Positions 38,922-48,330 of a stretch of DNA of 64,000 nucleotides are shown here, one piece after another (positions within the stretch are counted from its first letter, which is position 1; every line of letters begins with the position of its first letter). The position numbers and the translations under genes were made by a program. The DNA is from Candidatus Martarchaeota archaeon (GTDB lineage Archaea > Micrarchaeota > Micrarchaeia > Micrarchaeales > Micrarchaeaceae): NCBI GenBank assembly GCA_023473425.1, contig JAMCYG010000021.1:1-64000 (forward strand). Direction: 5' to 3'. The notes under the pieces were generated by a model. That model was not told the origin of the DNA. It did not search any database and saw only the letters and a list, made by a program, of their open reading frames with translations.

Positions 38922-38990
38922 CCTCGTGTTCTGGCATAAGTGCACGGAACGTTAATATATATTACATCGGTAAATGAAATGCTGTTATGT

Positions 38991-39089
38991 GCTGGGATCG
39001 CCTAGTGGAACCATAAGGCACTAAAGGGCGGCAGCCTGCTAAGCTGTTTGGCCGTTTGGCCTACGCGGGTTCGATTCCCGCTCCCAGCG
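38991..39089 (+). tRNA. tRNA-Ser(GCT), class II, with putative D-loop intron
   Basis: Acceptor GCTGGGA/TCCCAGC; anticodon arm GCAGC-CTGCTAA-GCTGT; variable arm GGCC-GTTT-GGCC; T-arm GCGGG-TTCGATT-CCCGC. Confidence 0.9.
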
Positions 39090-39127
39090 TATCCTTATCG
39101 CGTGGAGCCGGCGCTATCGGATTCCGG

Positions 39128-40411
39128 TCAGATGCCCGCAGCTGCCCCCATGCGCTGGCTCTCGATAAACGACGACATGGCGTTCAGCATCTCGCCGTAC
39201 GACCACGCGAGCCACTCTATCGAGCCGTCGGCCTTGACCTCTTCTGGAGTCTCGACATTGACCATGTCCTGCTCCGGCAACTCTTTTGCGAACTTGCTAG
39301 CCACGTAATCGATAATCCTCGTGCCTTTCTCCGTCTGGCCTTTCGATATCGCATAGTCAGCATACCTGAGGCCGAGGAGCAGCCACCTGCCACCACCGCG
39401 GTACGAATCGTGCTTGTATCTCACGGGCAGCACGTTGCCCGCGAACAGGTCTTCCTCTATTTTCCTTATTGTTTCTTCTTCTATTTTTGGGTCGCTGAGC
39501 GCCTTGCCTATGCCGAACTGCGAGAACAAGTAAATCTCAGAGCCGTCTACCCCAAAGTTAGTATCCGGCGAATCGGAAAACGGCTGCCTCTGGCTGTAAA
39601 TTACACTGTCATGCACGAACATCTGTTTCAGGAAGGCAAGCCCGCCTCCGTCAAGCATGCTTTCGTCGATCCGCCAGCCTTTGCCCCTGAGCATCGTCTC
39701 CGGTCGCGTGTTCAGCGAATCGGAAATTTTCTTTATTGCTGCATATATCGCGCCGACGTCATATGCATGCAGCATCGTGCTCCTCTCTTCCCATGCGTCG
39801 GAGCATTCTGTCTTGATTATCTTTACCAGATACGCGAGCAGCACTTCCTTGTTTTCGTCAAGGAACGCAGACGTGTCTTGATATCCCTTAACGTTCATTT
39901 CATCGTAGAGGGAGCACACCAGCAACGGCACGGAGTCGTGCTGCAGCAGCCAGCTATGTGTTGCAGTTTCCTGCGCGCTGTCGTACTCGTGCAGGTTGCC
40001 ATCCGCGGCAATCCTTGCAGGAACGTGATTGCTCAGCCTGAAGAACTCCCCATGGTTGGATAGATCGGTATTCAGCGCGTTGCGTATGCTCTTCATCCTC
40101 TTCTCGACAACGCCCATGTTGAATGAATTTATCCTGTGAGCCGCGTCTATCATCCGCTCCGCGAGTTCCTCATTGTCCTCGGCTATTATCCTGGATGATC
40201 TGAGGAGCGACATAGCAACGAAAGAGGAGTCCCTGAACCAGTGCATGCTGTACCAGTCGAAGGTCTTTGAGGCCTTCATGAAGCCGCTTTCGGAAACCTG
40301 GGAGATAAGGTATTCAGCATAATGCTGCATTTCCTTCCTGTAAGAAAGAGCGAGCGTGGTGCTATCCGCAAGTGCGGCAGTGTCCGAAGACAGCGTCCGG
40401 CTCGCGAGCAT
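39128..40411 (-). CDS. Glycoside hydrolase family 15-like (glucoamylase-like) protein
   Basis: FDWYSMHWFRDSSFVAMSLL; QHDSVPLLVC; RYKHDSYRGGGRWLLLGLRYADYA. Confidence 0.65.
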   Translation of the reverse strand: MLASRTLSSDTAALADSTTLALSYRKEMQHYAEYLISQVSESGFMKASKTFDWYSMHWFRDSSFVAMSLLRSSRIIAEDNEELAERMIDAAHRINSFNMGVVEKRMKSIRNALNTDLSNHGEFFRLSNHVPARIAADGNLHEYDSAQETATHSWLLQHDSVPLLVCSLYDEMNVKGYQDTSAFLDENKEVLLAYLVKIIKTECSDAWEERSTMLHAYDVGAIYAAIKKISDSLNTRPETMLRGKGWRIDESMLDGGGLAFLKQMFVHDSVIYSQRQPFSDSPDTNFGVDGSEIYLFSQFGIGKALSDPKIEEETIRKIEEDLFAGNVLPVRYKHDSYRGGGRWLLLGLRYADYAISKGQTEKGTRIIDYVASKFAKELPEQDMVNVETPEEVKADGSIEWLAWSYGEMLNAMSSFIESQRMGAAAGI

Positions 40412-40552
40412 CCTTCCACCGACCGAGGTCAGATAGGTTAGTGATGAGAAAAGGAATAAATACCTTCAGCAAAGGGATTTACGATTGCAGTAAAAGCAGG
40501 ATACGAAAAAAGGAAAGAAAAAGAGAAAAAGAAAAAGGAAACTGGAACCAAG

Positions 40553-41818
40553 TCAATACCAGCCTCTCGTTTTCATGGCGCTAGCAACCCTCCCAACAGC
40601 TATTATATATGCCGCGGTCCTGGGAGTTACCTTCTTGCCTTTTCCATCATACTCCTTCTTGGTTGCCATCATGTCAGCATACGACTTAGTTATTATCTTG
40701 TCGAGTTTGCTGTATACCTCATCTGCGGTCCAGTAGTAGTGCTGTGTGTTCTGCACCCACTCGAAGTACGAGCCTATAACTCCGCCAGAGTTGACTAGGA
40801 AGTCCGGCGCATCGAAGATACCGCGTTCATGCAGTATCCTGTCTGCTTCAGGGGTCACAGGGCCATTGGCAAGCTCGAGGACGAGTTTAGCCTTTATCTT
40901 GTCTGCGTTCGCTCCTGTGATCTGGTTCTCTATTGCAGCTGGTATCAATATATCTACATCTGATTCGAGGAGCTGCTCGTTGGTCAACTTCTGGCCGCCT
41001 TCATAGCCAGATACGCTGCCTGTTTCTTCTTTCGCCTTTTCGAGCTTTGCGAGATCAAGCCCTGCAGGGTCATATACTGCGCCAGTTGAGTCGCTTATTG
41101 CGACAACGTTGGAGCCGAACAGCTGCTTTGAAAGTGTGTATGCAAACTTACCTGCATTACCAAATCCCTGCACTGCTATCTTGGCTTTCTTGAGATCTAT
41201 GCCAAGGTTCTTTGCTGCTTCGCGCATTACGTACATACCTCCCATTGCAGTGGAATCGTTCCTGCCTTCGGATCCCCAGACATCGAGCGGCTTGCCAGTT
41301 ATGACATCGAACGCGCCATGTCTGACTATGTTGCTGTACTCATCCATCATCCATGCCATTATCTGTGGGGTGGTGTATACATCAGGCGCAGGCACATCAA
41401 TTTCTGGCCCGATGTATTTTCCTATTGCCCTTATGTAACCGCGCGACAGCGCCTCTAACTCTGTGTCATTCATCTGTTTCGTGTCGCAGATTATTCCGCC
41501 CTTGGCTCCTCCGAACGGGATGTTGGCCAATGCTGTCTTCCAGGTCATCCATGCGGCAAGCGCCTTAACCGTATCAAGGTTCTCTGCTGGATGGAACCTT
41601 ATTCCACCCTTCGAAGGACCCCTAGCATCGTTGTATTGCACCCTAAAGCCTTGGAAAACCTTTGCCTTTCCATCGCGCATCTTAACAGGAATGTTGACTA
41701 CGAGTGTTCTCATAGGTTCCCTAAGCATCTGGTGTGCTTCCTCTTCTAGCTCCATGACTTTCGCAGCTTCATCTAGCTGCTGCTGTGCAATCTTGAATGG
41801 GTTTAGCTCTTCAGCCAT
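40553..41818 (-). CDS. gdhA: Glutamate dehydrogenase
   Basis: [36 protein letters not shown]. Confidence 0.96.
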   Translation of the reverse strand: MAEELNPFKIAQQQLDEAAKVMELEEEAHQMLREPMRTLVVNIPVKMRDGKAKVFQGFRVQYNDARGPSKGGIRFHPAENLDTVKALAAWMTWKTALANIPFGGAKGGIICDTKQMNDTELEALSRGYIRAIGKYIGPEIDVPAPDVYTTPQIMAWMMDEYSNIVRHGAFDVITGKPLDVWGSEGRNDSTAMGGMYVMREAAKNLGIDLKKAKIAVQGFGNAGKFAYTLSKQLFGSNVVAISDSTGAVYDPAGLDLAKLEKAKEETGSVSGYEGGQKLTNEQLLESDVDILIPAAIENQITGANADKIKAKLVLELANGPVTPEADRILHERGIFDAPDFLVNSGGVIGSYFEWVQNTQHYYWTADEVYSKLDKIITKSYADMMATKKEYDGKGKKVTPRTAAYIIAVGRVASAMKTRGWY

Positions 41819-42057
41819 TTTATCACTCTAATATAGCTCTCAACATCTTTTAATAAAATATCAAGATAAAAAATTACTTCACTACAAAACCTCATTACAA
41901 AATATATACCATATTCGCGCAGCCTATTGCGTTGCTGATACCTATATTCATCACACCATACTATCGCATGAAATGCATCGCCGATAGCCGGAAAATGGCG
42001 AGAGTGCAGCATAAGATTTAAATAATATACTTTGATATAGTTTCATAAGGTGGAGTT

Positions 42058-42528
42058 ATGATGAACTCTAAAATGACCGGTAAAAGAGCGCAAAGCGCTA
42101 TGGAATACCTCATGACATATGGTTGGGCCATATTGATCATCGCGGTTGTCCTCGGAGCACTGTATGTGCTTGGAGTGTTCAGCGGCACAACGTTCCTCGG
42201 AACATCATGCGTAGCTGGTGCTGGATATCAGTGCACGAATCTGCTGCTTCACAACAATGCCCTGACATTCACGTTTGGCCAGGCCACTGGCAATACATGG
42301 GGCAATGTCATACTATATGCAGTGCCGAGCGGTTCAACTTTCAGCACGTCTGATGCCAACACTGTAACAACTGCTACACTAGTCTCTGGGGGTACGATGT
42401 CTGCTAACATACCTGAAACCGTTACTACTGGTAGCAGTTGGTCTGGCTACATATATGCAGTATACTCTCAGGGATCCGTTTCGGGCCTAGAAGCTCAGGT
42501 AGCAACAGTGACGGCGAAGGCAACATAA
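42058..42528 (+). CDS. Class III signal peptide / type IV pilin-like secreted protein
   Basis: GKRAQSAMEYLMTYGWAILIIAVVLGALYVLGVF; TATA TTTAAATAATATA and GGTGG SD. Confidence 0.85.
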   Translation: MMNSKMTGKRAQSAMEYLMTYGWAILIIAVVLGALYVLGVFSGTTFLGTSCVAGAGYQCTNLLLHNNALTFTFGQATGNTWGNVILYAVPSGSTFSTSDANTVTTATLVSGGTMSANIPETVTTGSSWSGYIYAVYSQGSVSGLEAQVATVTAKAT

Positions 42529-42559
42529 CCGTTGCCTTCCTTTCTTTTCCTTTCTTTTT
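42516..42559 (+). terminator. Hairpin plus T-rich tract terminating the pilin-like gene
   Basis: GAAGGCAAC-ATAACC-GTTGCCTTC followed by CTTTCTTTTCCTTTCTTTTT; hairpin overlaps stop codon. Confidence 0.7.
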
Positions 42560-42644
42560 GAATTCTTTTTAATTCTCATACTTAGCGCACAAGCCAGGCA
42601 TTCTAATATGTAAAACTAGTTTGAGCTGTGCCTTTCAGCCAGAA

Positions 42645-43580
42645 TCAGTATCCGGGAACTTCCTTCAGCTCTCCCTTCATCCTTATCACTTCCATCAATT
42701 CGTTCGCGCTGAGCAGTGGCGCCGCAGTCCTGTCTATATCATCTATCGCTATTCTGGGGCATGCGGTGTTTACGAATGCGTCGAACTCCCTCATGTTGTT
42801 TAGGGACTCGAAATCAAAAGTATTACTGACAAGTATCTGCGCGTCGAGGCCTGCATCCTCAATCTTCCTTTTCAGCACCTTTCCTAGAGCCATATTGTGC
42901 TGGCCGTTCTTGGTGCTCACAAGTATGCCGAAGCGCCTAGATTTGAGGGCCGCAAGCACTTTGCCTCTGCTCCTCTTTGCATGCTTTTCCCTGTAAGAGT
43001 CCATGCTCTCTATTTTACTGTTGAACGGGTCAATTGCAAAAAACGGCTTGGTCGTTGCGAGCGCGGCTCCAAGCGGATGGAATATGCCCCCGCCAAAATA
43101 CACGAACGCATCTACGTCTCTATCTATCGATGCGGCGCTGCCTATGTCGCAGCCCAATATCTGCCCTGGTTTCTTCGCGAATCCGTACGGCTTTCCTATC
43201 ACTACCTTCTTGCCATTCTTCTCGAAGAATTCCTTGATCTCTGACAGCTGGTGCACCTGCTGTATGGTCACGACTATACCTATGGTGCCGAAGTCCTTGA
43301 GCTGTGGCAGCGCCTTTTCAAGCATATTCATCGGCGCATCTATGCTGTACTCCACGTATTCTACGTTGAATTCAACCTTGTTGAACTCTGCATGCCCGAA
43401 ATGTATTATCTTGTCAGCGCATATGTTCTTTGCCTCGTCGATTGCCAAGTCGCAAGCACCGTAGGTCGGCGAGGCGGATATGAATACCTCATTTCCTTCA
43501 CTCTCCAGCTCCTTGGCATGCCTGAGTGCTTCCTGTTTCAGCCCTTCAGGGAACTGAAGTAATATACGCATGCATAGCAC
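42645..43580 (-). CDS. dph2: Diphthamide biosynthesis enzyme Dph2
   Basis: LLQFPEGLKQEALRHAKELE, SPTYGACDLAIDEA, GQILGCDIGSA, NTACPRIAIDD. Confidence 0.92.
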   Translation of the reverse strand: MLCMRILLQFPEGLKQEALRHAKELESEGNEVFISASPTYGACDLAIDEAKNICADKIIHFGHAEFNKVEFNVEYVEYSIDAPMNMLEKALPQLKDFGTIGIVVTIQQVHQLSEIKEFFEKNGKKVVIGKPYGFAKKPGQILGCDIGSAASIDRDVDAFVYFGGGIFHPLGAALATTKPFFAIDPFNSKIESMDSYREKHAKRSRGKVLAALKSRRFGILVSTKNGQHNMALGKVLKRKIEDAGLDAQILVSNTFDFESLNNMREFDAFVNTACPRIAIDDIDRTAAPLLSANELMEVIRMKGELKEVPGY

Positions 43581-43652
43581 CTACTGCCGGGACCACCGGC
43601 GTATTTAGAAAGCAGAATATAAATCAGAAGACAAAGCAGAAAACAATGGTAG

Positions 43653-44171
43653 TCAGATTACCCTTATCTTGCACTTGCCTGACAGCTTCGTCGAAGCTTT
43701 CCTTAGCGCTTCATGGGCTGCTGCCCTATTGGCGGATGTCGTCTTTACCAGCATTATCGGCTGGTCTTTCTTTATCCTCGCGGCTACAGCTATCGGCTTG
43801 CCGAAGGCCATACTCATGCCCCTCGAAGTTCTGTCCGCACCTGCGAACCCTCCGAGTTTGTGCTCCCTTATGACATTATGCGGATATATGAGTACCCTGA
43901 GAAGATAGTTCTCCGGCAGCAGCGATGCAAGATACTTGTTAGCGGCCTCTCTTGCCGACTCTATGGAATTTGATCTAAGCTGCATGTATCTATCGGCATT
44001 GAGCGTCATTGACAGATCGAACGAACTTTTGTCTGTGCCTGTCTTGAACACCTGTATGTGGTTTCTTGGCATTGCTTTTATGTAATTCTTCCTCGGTTTC
44101 CTGAGAGAATATCTTGCCCATGCCTGTGAATTGGAATCCCTGAAGGTCCTTGCTGGTCTTAGTCTTGCCAT
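43653..44171 (-). CDS. rpl10e: Ribosomal protein L10e (L16 family)
   Basis: MARLRPARTFRDSNSQAWARYSLRKPRKNYIKAMPRNHIQVF. Confidence 0.9.
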   Translation of the reverse strand: MARLRPARTFRDSNSQAWARYSLRKPRKNYIKAMPRNHIQVFKTGTDKSSFDLSMTLNADRYMQLRSNSIESAREAANKYLASLLPENYLLRVLIYPHNVIREHKLGGFAGADRTSRGMSMAFGKPIAVAARIKKDQPIMLVKTTSANRAAAHEALRKASTKLSGKCKIRVI

Positions 44172-44334
44172 TGTAAACACTCGAGCATTGTTTAAGCTTA
44201 GAACAGAAAAGTTCGGTTCAGCGCTTATACTTTTGGACAAAAAACTATAAAAAGGCAGTTGTTCCGGCTGCGTTTTCATGTGCAATGTTTTAAATAAATG
44301 AATTGAGATAAATCTACAACAATAGGGTGGTATA

Positions 44335-45375
44335 ATGGATATAATAGACGCTGCTGCGGCAAAGCAGGATGAGGATTACACGCTCTTCCACGCAAAGATA
44401 GGCGTCTGCGGCGTGGGCGGAGGCGGCAGCAACACAGTGCAGAGGCTCACCAGAATGAATATTCAGGGCGCAGCTCTTATCGCGGTTAATACAGAGCAGA
44501 GGCACCTCAGCGGCATAGACTCCTCAGTCAGGAAGATTCTGATAGGCGGGCCGCTCACTCGAGGCATGGGCGCAGGCGGATTTCCTGAGATGGGCGCCAA
44601 GGCTGCTGAGTATTCCAAGGATGAGCTGGAGGATGCCCTGAAAGACTTCAATCTTGTATTCATAACTGCTGGAATGGGCGGCGGAACAGGCACTGGCGCA
44701 GCTCCGGTTATAGCAAACATATGCAAGAAGAACGGTGCCATAGTGATAGGTATAGTTACAGTACCATTCTCACTTGAAAGGGTAAGGTTGAACGTGGCGA
44801 AGCGCGGCATAGAGGAGCTAAAGAAGAACGTCGATACTTTAGTTGTGATAGATAATCAGAAGCTGGTCGAAGTGTATAAGAACCTGGCACTGGATCAGGC
44901 GTTCAGGATCGCAGACGAGATAACCTCAAGGGCGGTGCGCGGCATAACAGAAACAATTACTACGAGTAGTCTGATAAACCTGGACTTTGCCGATGTCAGG
45001 AACCTGATGCATGGCGGCGGCTTGGCTATGATAAGTGTCGGCGAGGCGCATGGTGCGAACAGGGTAGAAGAGGTAGTGAAGAATGCGCTTGACAACAGGC
45101 TCCTGGATGTTGACTATGAGACTGCAACCAGCGTGCTAATGCACATAACAGGAGGGGATAACCTCACTCTCGGCGAGGCGAACAGCATAGGCAATCTTCT
45201 TACTGAAAGATTGCCGAAGAATGCAAATGTCACATGGGGCGCAAGGTTGGATCCCACATATGGCGACAAGATAGAGCTAATCGCGATATTCATGGGAGTG
45301 ACCGGCAGCTCGGTGCTCGGAAGCGCCAGCGATAACGAAAGCAAGGGAGACCTGCTGGGCATCGGCGAGCTGTGA
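44335..45375 (+). CDS. ftsZ: Cell division protein FtsZ (paralog A)
   Basis: GVGGGGSNTVQRL, GMGGGTGTGAAPVIA. Confidence 0.95.
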   Translation: MDIIDAAAAKQDEDYTLFHAKIGVCGVGGGGSNTVQRLTRMNIQGAALIAVNTEQRHLSGIDSSVRKILIGGPLTRGMGAGGFPEMGAKAAEYSKDELEDALKDFNLVFITAGMGGGTGTGAAPVIANICKKNGAIVIGIVTVPFSLERVRLNVAKRGIEELKKNVDTLVVIDNQKLVEVYKNLALDQAFRIADEITSRAVRGITETITTSSLINLDFADVRNLMHGGGLAMISVGEAHGANRVEEVVKNALDNRLLDVDYETATSVLMHITGGDNLTLGEANSIGNLLTERLPKNANVTWGARLDPTYGDKIELIAIFMGVTGSSVLGSASDNESKGDLLGIGEL

Positions 45376-45441
45376 CCTATTTTTTCCTATTGTTGCATTG
45401 TTGCAGAGATAAGCTAAAATGGCGCATCCGCGCCATGCTCG

Positions 45442-47757
45442 CTATATTTCTGACACTATAGTAGACCCATTAGCCTTCTTGTCCCTGTCGAACAGGTAAA
45501 CCTTGGCAAGCCCTATCTGCTTCAGCGCTTCGTCATGTGTTATGACGAATATCTGCTCTACTATGTTGGGCAGGGTCTCAGTCAGCACGGATATCATCTT
45601 GTCCATTCCCGCAGAGTCTATGTTGTGCGTCGGCTCATCTAGCATCAGTATCCTCAGGTTCGGTACTATCACCATTGACATCGCTATCCTTAAGGCTAAG
45701 CTGGCGATGCTCCTTTCGCCGCCGCTCGCTATCGTGTCTATAGGTATCCATTCGCTGTTGGAGTTTCCGCTCCGTCTCGCCTCCAGCACATAGTCATCCT
45801 TCATGGCGTCTAGCCTTACTCCATCATAGTCGCCATACGGATACAGCTCAGGCCACAGTCCATACATCATCTCGTTTATCGAACCAACAAGCATGCTTCT
45901 GAGCTCAGCCTCTGTCTCAACTAGCGCGTTCTTGAACTTGTTCAGCTCGCCTAAGAGCTCTCTCCTTTTCTCAATCCTCTCCCTGGCCCTGCTTATCTCA
46001 TTGAGTTGGGCCGTCTTGTCTGCTATCTGGCTTTCGATACTTGAAAGATACTTCTCGTTCCCGTCTGCTTTCGCGCCTAGTTCGGCGCTGTGGGTGCTGA
46101 GCTTCCTTAGCTTCTCCTGCGCCTCCGCCAGAAGTTCATCGCTCGCTACTAGAGTGGCGATGCTTTTTCTCGCATTGGCTATCTTTTGCTGTGCATCCGA
46201 CACTTCCGCCTCGTATTCGCTGCGCCTCGTTGCGCTCTCCTTCTTTGCTTTCAGTTCCATGGCCCTTTCAGCTACGTCCCTGAGCCTCTTGTTCGCCTCA
46301 TCAAGTTTTGCCGAGAGGGTTTCCCTATCCTTTGCAAGCCTATCTGCCTCTGATCTTGCCTTCTTCGCTTTCTCATCGATACCATCGTACTCTTTCAGCT
46401 TGGTTTCCAGTGCCAAGGCATCGTTTTCCTCCTTCCTCAGCCTTTCGCGCTCTGCCTCCATGGCCTTTATGTCTGCAGATACTTTGCTTATTTCATTCTT
46501 TGACTCTGCTACTGCGCTTTCCTTCTCGGATATCAGCTTTTCCTTCATCTCCTTGTTAAGGGTATTGCCGCAGAGAGGGCACGTGCTGAAATGCTTCTTC
46601 AGTTCAGCGGCCCATTTCTCAGCTTCAGCCTTGGCGTTCCTCAGTGATGCCAGCTTCGCGTTCATATCGTTTATGCTGTTTGTCGAGGATTCGATGCCCT
46701 TTCTCAGTGCCTCAATGGTTCTTCCGCTGAGCAGCACTTTGAGCTTGTCGGCTGCTTCGTCACGCAACTTGATGCTCCTCTCCGCGCTATTGCTCTCTTC
46801 CCTTGCAGCCGCGAGTTCCCTCTCGAGATTCCTGGACTCAGAATTCAGCCGCTTTGCTTCCTCTTCGGCAATCCGCTGCTCCTCATACGCCTTTCCGAGG
46901 CCGATCTCTACCGCCTTTGCATCTATGCCCAGCTTCCTTATCTTTTCTATCTCTGCTTCTAGAGTCTTGGTCCTGCTTGAGAGGCCTGCTATCTCCTCCT
47001 CAAGCCTCTTCTTCTTCGAATAATCCTCCCTTACCCTGCTGAGCCTGTCCTCCGCAGATGCGACCTCTTTTCTTGCCATATCTGCCTCTGCCTTTAGCTT
47101 CCTCTGCACCTCCAGTAGCTCCGTCTTTTCCTTTACCAGTGAAGCTAGCTGTCCCTTTATCGCTGCTGAATCAGACTGTGCAAGCCCTTGCTCTTCACCA
47201 CTTATCAATGCCCGTATGTTGTTCAGCACGCTGGTCGTGTGCTCTTCCGCAGTCGCGAAATGGTCCAAGCCAAGCATTCCATCTATTTGCTTTTTCCTGT
47301 CTCCCTTCATCAGGTCAAGGAAGTAGCTCATGTTGTTCTGCTCCGAGTATATGGCTCTAGAGAAAGTGTCATAATCAATTTTCAATATGCCCTCTATCTC
47401 TTCTGTGACCTTTGTAGGCTGTGTCTGGAACGGTTTGCCATTCTTCTCTAGCCTCGCGCTGGCAGTGCCGCTTTTCGGTATTCTCCTGCTTACTACATAC
47501 CTGTCGCCTTCAGAGTCAAAACCCAGGGTCACTGCAGCATAATCATGCTCATCCGGCACATTCCTTATGATGTCGCTCGTCTTGACCCTTTTGTGCTTCA
47601 GCGCTGGGAACGTCCCGAAGAGGGCGAAGGATATCGCGTCCATGACTGAGCTTTTGCCGGCGCCCATTAGGCCTATAAGCACGTTAACTCCCTTCTGGAA
47701 TTTCAGCGTGCTGCTGCCATGGGTCTTCCAGTTGGTGAGCTCTATGTACTCAAGCAT
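45442..47757 (-). CDS. rad50: DNA double-strand break repair ATPase Rad50
   Basis: IGLMGAGKSSVMDAISFALFG, zinc hook CPLC, ASGGERSIASLALRIAMS, LMLDEPTHNID; start MLEYIEL. Confidence 0.95.
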   Translation of the reverse strand: MLEYIELTNWKTHGSSTLKFQKGVNVLIGLMGAGKSSVMDAISFALFGTFPALKHKRVKTSDIIRNVPDEHDYAAVTLGFDSEGDRYVVSRRIPKSGTASARLEKNGKPFQTQPTKVTEEIEGILKIDYDTFSRAIYSEQNNMSYFLDLMKGDRKKQIDGMLGLDHFATAEEHTTSVLNNIRALISGEEQGLAQSDSAAIKGQLASLVKEKTELLEVQRKLKAEADMARKEVASAEDRLSRVREDYSKKKRLEEEIAGLSSRTKTLEAEIEKIRKLGIDAKAVEIGLGKAYEEQRIAEEEAKRLNSESRNLERELAAAREESNSAERSIKLRDEAADKLKVLLSGRTIEALRKGIESSTNSINDMNAKLASLRNAKAEAEKWAAELKKHFSTCPLCGNTLNKEMKEKLISEKESAVAESKNEISKVSADIKAMEAERERLRKEENDALALETKLKEYDGIDEKAKKARSEADRLAKDRETLSAKLDEANKRLRDVAERAMELKAKKESATRRSEYEAEVSDAQQKIANARKSIATLVASDELLAEAQEKLRKLSTHSAELGAKADGNEKYLSSIESQIADKTAQLNEISRARERIEKRRELLGELNKFKNALVETEAELRSMLVGSINEMMYGLWPELYPYGDYDGVRLDAMKDDYVLEARRSGNSNSEWIPIDTIASGGERSIASLALRIAMSMVIVPNLRILMLDEPTHNIDSAGMDKMISVLTETLPNIVEQIFVITHDEALKQIGLAKVYLFDRDKKANGSTIVSEI

Positions 47758-47854
47758 GCTACCACGAAGAAGCAAAAGCAACAGATAGAATACTCAAAAA
47801 AAGTATTTAATGCTGCGTTGTGAAGCGCGGCAATCCCAAACCTATGAGCCGAAG

Positions 47855-48100
47855 TCAGAGGAGCGTCTCCTCAGCGACCTCCACTTCGCTTATACTCTCA
47901 AGCTTCTTGAGCCTGTCTTCTATGTCTGAAGATCCGCCTGCCGAATCCTCATAGATGAACGAGACTTTTATTACCTTGATGCCAAAGCCTATATCCTCGC
48001 TCTTTATGTCGTTGGGGCCCATACCCTTTATTTCCTCTACCGCCTTGTCGAACGCATCGTCTTTCGGGTACACTTTGAAAACAACAACTACCTTTGACAT
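47855..48100 (-). CDS. Elongation factor aEF-1 beta
   Basis: VVVVFKVYPKDDAFDKAVEEIKG...EDIGFGIKVIKVSFIYEDSAGGSSDIEDRL. Confidence 0.9.
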   Translation of the reverse strand: MSKVVVVFKVYPKDDAFDKAVEEIKGMGPNDIKSEDIGFGIKVIKVSFIYEDSAGGSSDIEDRLKKLESISEVEVAEETLL

Positions 48101-48101
48101 T

Positions 48102-48272
48102 TTATGGCCCCTCGAATCCGCACTCCTTGCAGATATATACGTTTCCTATCTCCCTGCAGTGCAGGCACCTTATTATGGTGGCTTTGCCGCACTTCGGGCA
48201 CTTGAACTCTGTGTAGTCGCTCGTCAGCTTGCCGCATGAAACGCATGTTTTGCCTGGTAATACATCAGCTAT
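48102..48272 (-). CDS. Zn-ribbon RNA-binding-like protein (apparent ATA start)
   Basis: Not in ORF track: (M)ADVLPGKTCVSCGKLTSDYTEFKCPKCGKATIIRCLHCREIGNVYICKECGFEGP; GGGTGAT-TAG-ATA; in-frame TAG directly before ATA. Confidence 0.85.
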   Translation of the reverse strand: MADVLPGKTCVSCGKLTSDYTEFKCPKCGKATIIRCLHCREIGNVYICKECGFEGP

Positions 48273-48330
48273 CTAATCACCCTACAGAAAAATTCAACGT
48301 CTCTATAAATTCCCGTAAAGCTATTTAGCA

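Noticed and set aside
38555-38945. ORFs in the 38555-38945 region on both strands
   Set aside because: They overlap the SRP RNA; no protein signatures.
39056-40063. 335-aa plus-strand ORF
   Set aside because: Antisense to the GH15-like gene and begins inside tRNA-Ser.
40500-40545. Long purine-rich tract (aaaaaaggaaagaaaaagagaaaaag...)
   Set aside because: On the minus strand it is a T-rich tract after gdhA, explained as an archaeal terminator.
45893-47023. 376-aa plus-strand ORF rich in Ser/Leu/Phe
   Set aside because: Antisense shadow of the rad50 coiled coil; low-complexity composition typical of reverse-frame translation.
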